21,219 bases of DNA, taken from Haplomitrium mnioides (lineage: Eukaryota; Marchantiophyta; Haplomitriopsida; Calobryales). A program made the translations under genes and the position numbers. Numbering within the stretch: the stretch's first letter is position 1; every line of letters begins with the position of its first letter. Shown piece after piece: positions 19,987-21,219 of this stretch. The stretch is from positions 1-21,219 of the forward strand of contig JBNGIS010012649.1 of assembly GCA_049999725.1 (NCBI GenBank), given 5' to 3'. A model generated the notes under the pieces. It was given only the letters and a program-made list of their open reading frames with translations, was not told the origin of the DNA and made no database searches.

Positions 19987-20619
19987 TTCAAGTCCGACAG
20001 ATGTAACAAGTTTTCTTCTCTTTTGACACTTTTGGCTAATCCATCCTTGTTTTTCTAGACTCAAAGATTAGTTTTAGAGATGTTATGTTTTCTCAACTTA
20101 CAACCAAAAGATATTTTTTGTGAAGTTATTTAGCAAAGAACATTTGAGTCGAATAGCTCTTAGCAAGTTGAAGTGTGAGAAAAGTGTCTAGGCTTGCATA
20201 GAGTTTATTGATTTATATTTCAATTGTAACCTTGTCTACAGTGAAATAAAGCAAGAAAATGAATTTGATTCTTGGTGGTGACCTTAGCCTTACAACAAGT
20301 TTTGTTTTTTTCCCTTTAAATCAAGAGCCATTGTTAAGAAAAAATTAAAAGAATTGCTTTTATTGTTTGCCAATCCTATACGCGCATAGGATTTGTTCTT
20401 ATTTCTCTTAAAACCAATCGCGACAACAGTCACAGCAAGCCATGATATTGGTGTTGTTGTATTGGTCCTATGCGCACATACGATCAGTTGTTGTCTCCAC
20501 TCATCCTAAACACTCAGAGGATATGTTCTGGTACCCTTGTTTGAAAATCTTATTTTTCTCTTTTTGAAATAGATTTTCCTTTTTTCAAATTGCCTAGAGT
20601 TTATTTTAAATCTTTTACA
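19987..20619 (+). repeat. Dispersed ~0.7-kb repeat, copy 2 (LTR-like)
   Basis: Same-strand diverged match of 4595-5312, starting cttcaagtccgacag and ending ttttaaatcttttacat. It is about 85 bp shorter through several deletions. It carries the palindrome-like AATCCTATACGCGCATAGGATT at 20372-20393 and a relative, cctatgcgcacatacgatc, at 20467-20485. Similarity stops sharply at about 20619, where the base composition changes. Confidence 0.8.
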
Positions 20620-20899
20620 TAGTTGTAGTATAGCGGTGATCCCGACAATTGGAGATTTACCCGTCTCCGGGTTCTTTTACTTGGAGAGGACAGTGGTTTT
20701 GTGACAAAAGAGTCTTATTTCTCAGAGAAATCTTCACTTTCAGAATTCAAGACAATCCAGGGTTCATGTTCACCTTCCCCATGCTCCAAATCAGATTCTA
20801 GAATTTTGAATCGGATTGCATTAACCACAAAAACCAATTTCGAAGCACTGCTTCTAGTTCTATCTGACACTTGCAAAGCTCTGCTTCTGACCCTATTCC
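20620..20899. other. Stretch with a minus-strand open frame, not recognised
   Basis: A minus-strand frame is open from 21008 to about 20715 and, after a TAA, continues open to about 20600. Its upper part runs through repeat-like sequence. Below that it reads as acidic, protein-like sequence (for example ESDLEHGEGEHEPW). No family is recognised. It may be an exon or chance. Confidence 0.3.
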
Positions 20900-21219
20900 G
20901 CCAACAGTCTAATGCCGTAGTCAACTCGGAAGCTTGACCGTCTCGTCCTTTCCTATACCTCTCCGTACATTGACTTAAACCACTACACGACACCTTTGTT
21001 GACGTCACTTCTGACTTTTCGCGCTTCCCGACAAATCATACCCTTCGAAACTTCGCTGTCCGACGCCGTTTTCCTCCTAGAAACTTGACCGTCGTTTCGC
21101 TAGTTCCTTCGGACTTCGGAAATCTCTCTTCAGACTCAAACTCGACCCTTTCCGAATCTGAACTTCTGACTCCTAGCGTAAACTTCCGCTAGACACCTCC
21201 TTTCGCCACGCATCCTTCC
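20900..21219 (-). repeat. Degenerate inverted copies of the 155-bp repeat
   Basis: On the plus strand, atgccgtagtcaactcggaagcttgaccg (20911-20940) and gacgccgttttcctcctagaaacttgaccg (21062-21091) match the reverse complement of the start of the 155-bp unit (compare copy 7 around 2968). The two are 151 bp apart, close to the family period. Similarity is weak elsewhere. The array appears to run beyond the window edge. Confidence 0.5.

Noticed and set aside
20622-20690. tRNA-Asp-like start (gttgtagtatagcggtgatc) and later gggttc
   Set aside because: The cloverleaf cannot be completed: no proper anticodon arm, a poor B box after gggttc, and no paired acceptor stem. The match is too short to call a tRNA or a SINE.

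Overview
The window looks like nuclear DNA of a land plant from a gene-poor, repeat-rich region. Three things suggest this. Exon-like blocks are bounded by plant-type introns, with donors such as TTG|gtaagt and T-rich acceptors such as ttttgttttcag. Satellite and minisatellite arrays are abundant. AT-rich intergenic DNA carries long poly(T) tracts and one 100-N assembly gap. I cannot name the species. No intact gene was found that I would defend. No rRNA, CRISPR array or prokaryotic operon is present.

Layout. 1-495: a 16-bp minisatellite in a five-unit higher-order repeat of 79-80 bp, broken by the N gap. 496-2037: pyrimidine-rich and low-complexity DNA with one doubtful ORF that has a transit-peptide-like start. 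2038-3122: seven copies of a 155-bp tandem repeat in two sequence subfamilies. 3307-3675: a decayed ORF. 4211-6209: a retroelement-like leader motif, a ~0.7-kb repeat also found at 19987-20619, and ORF remnants. 6579-9655 and 10595-14703: two tandem minus-strand copies (A and B, offset about 4.03 kb) of a decayed multi-exon gene. Its central exon carries a motif resembling the ParB/sulfiredoxin fold (GNHR/GNHS followed by a conserved A..NN element). 14704-18276: no recognisable gene; a 76-bp hairpin duplication and a CGGA-rich array. 18277-19931: two decayed plus-strand ORFs of retroelement or pararetrovirus-like character. 20620-21219: degenerate 155-bp repeat copies in inverted orientation, running off the end.

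The most distinctive pattern is a 24-bp minisatellite whose unit is close to a perfect 20-bp palindrome (AGTCCATGCGCGCATGGACT type) plus a 4-nt spacer. It fills the same intron in both gene copies and a second intron of copy B. Relatives with other periods (37 bp and 30 bp) lie between the copies and inside the 18.3-kb ORF, and single variants lie in the 0.7-kb repeat. One palindrome core therefore recurs in several arrays with different spacers.

Functionally this is a graveyard: a duplicated gene family with independent lesions in each copy, remnants of at least one reverse-transcribing-type element, and several satellite families. Copy B keeps the fuller structure, and both copies still show mostly intact splice sites.
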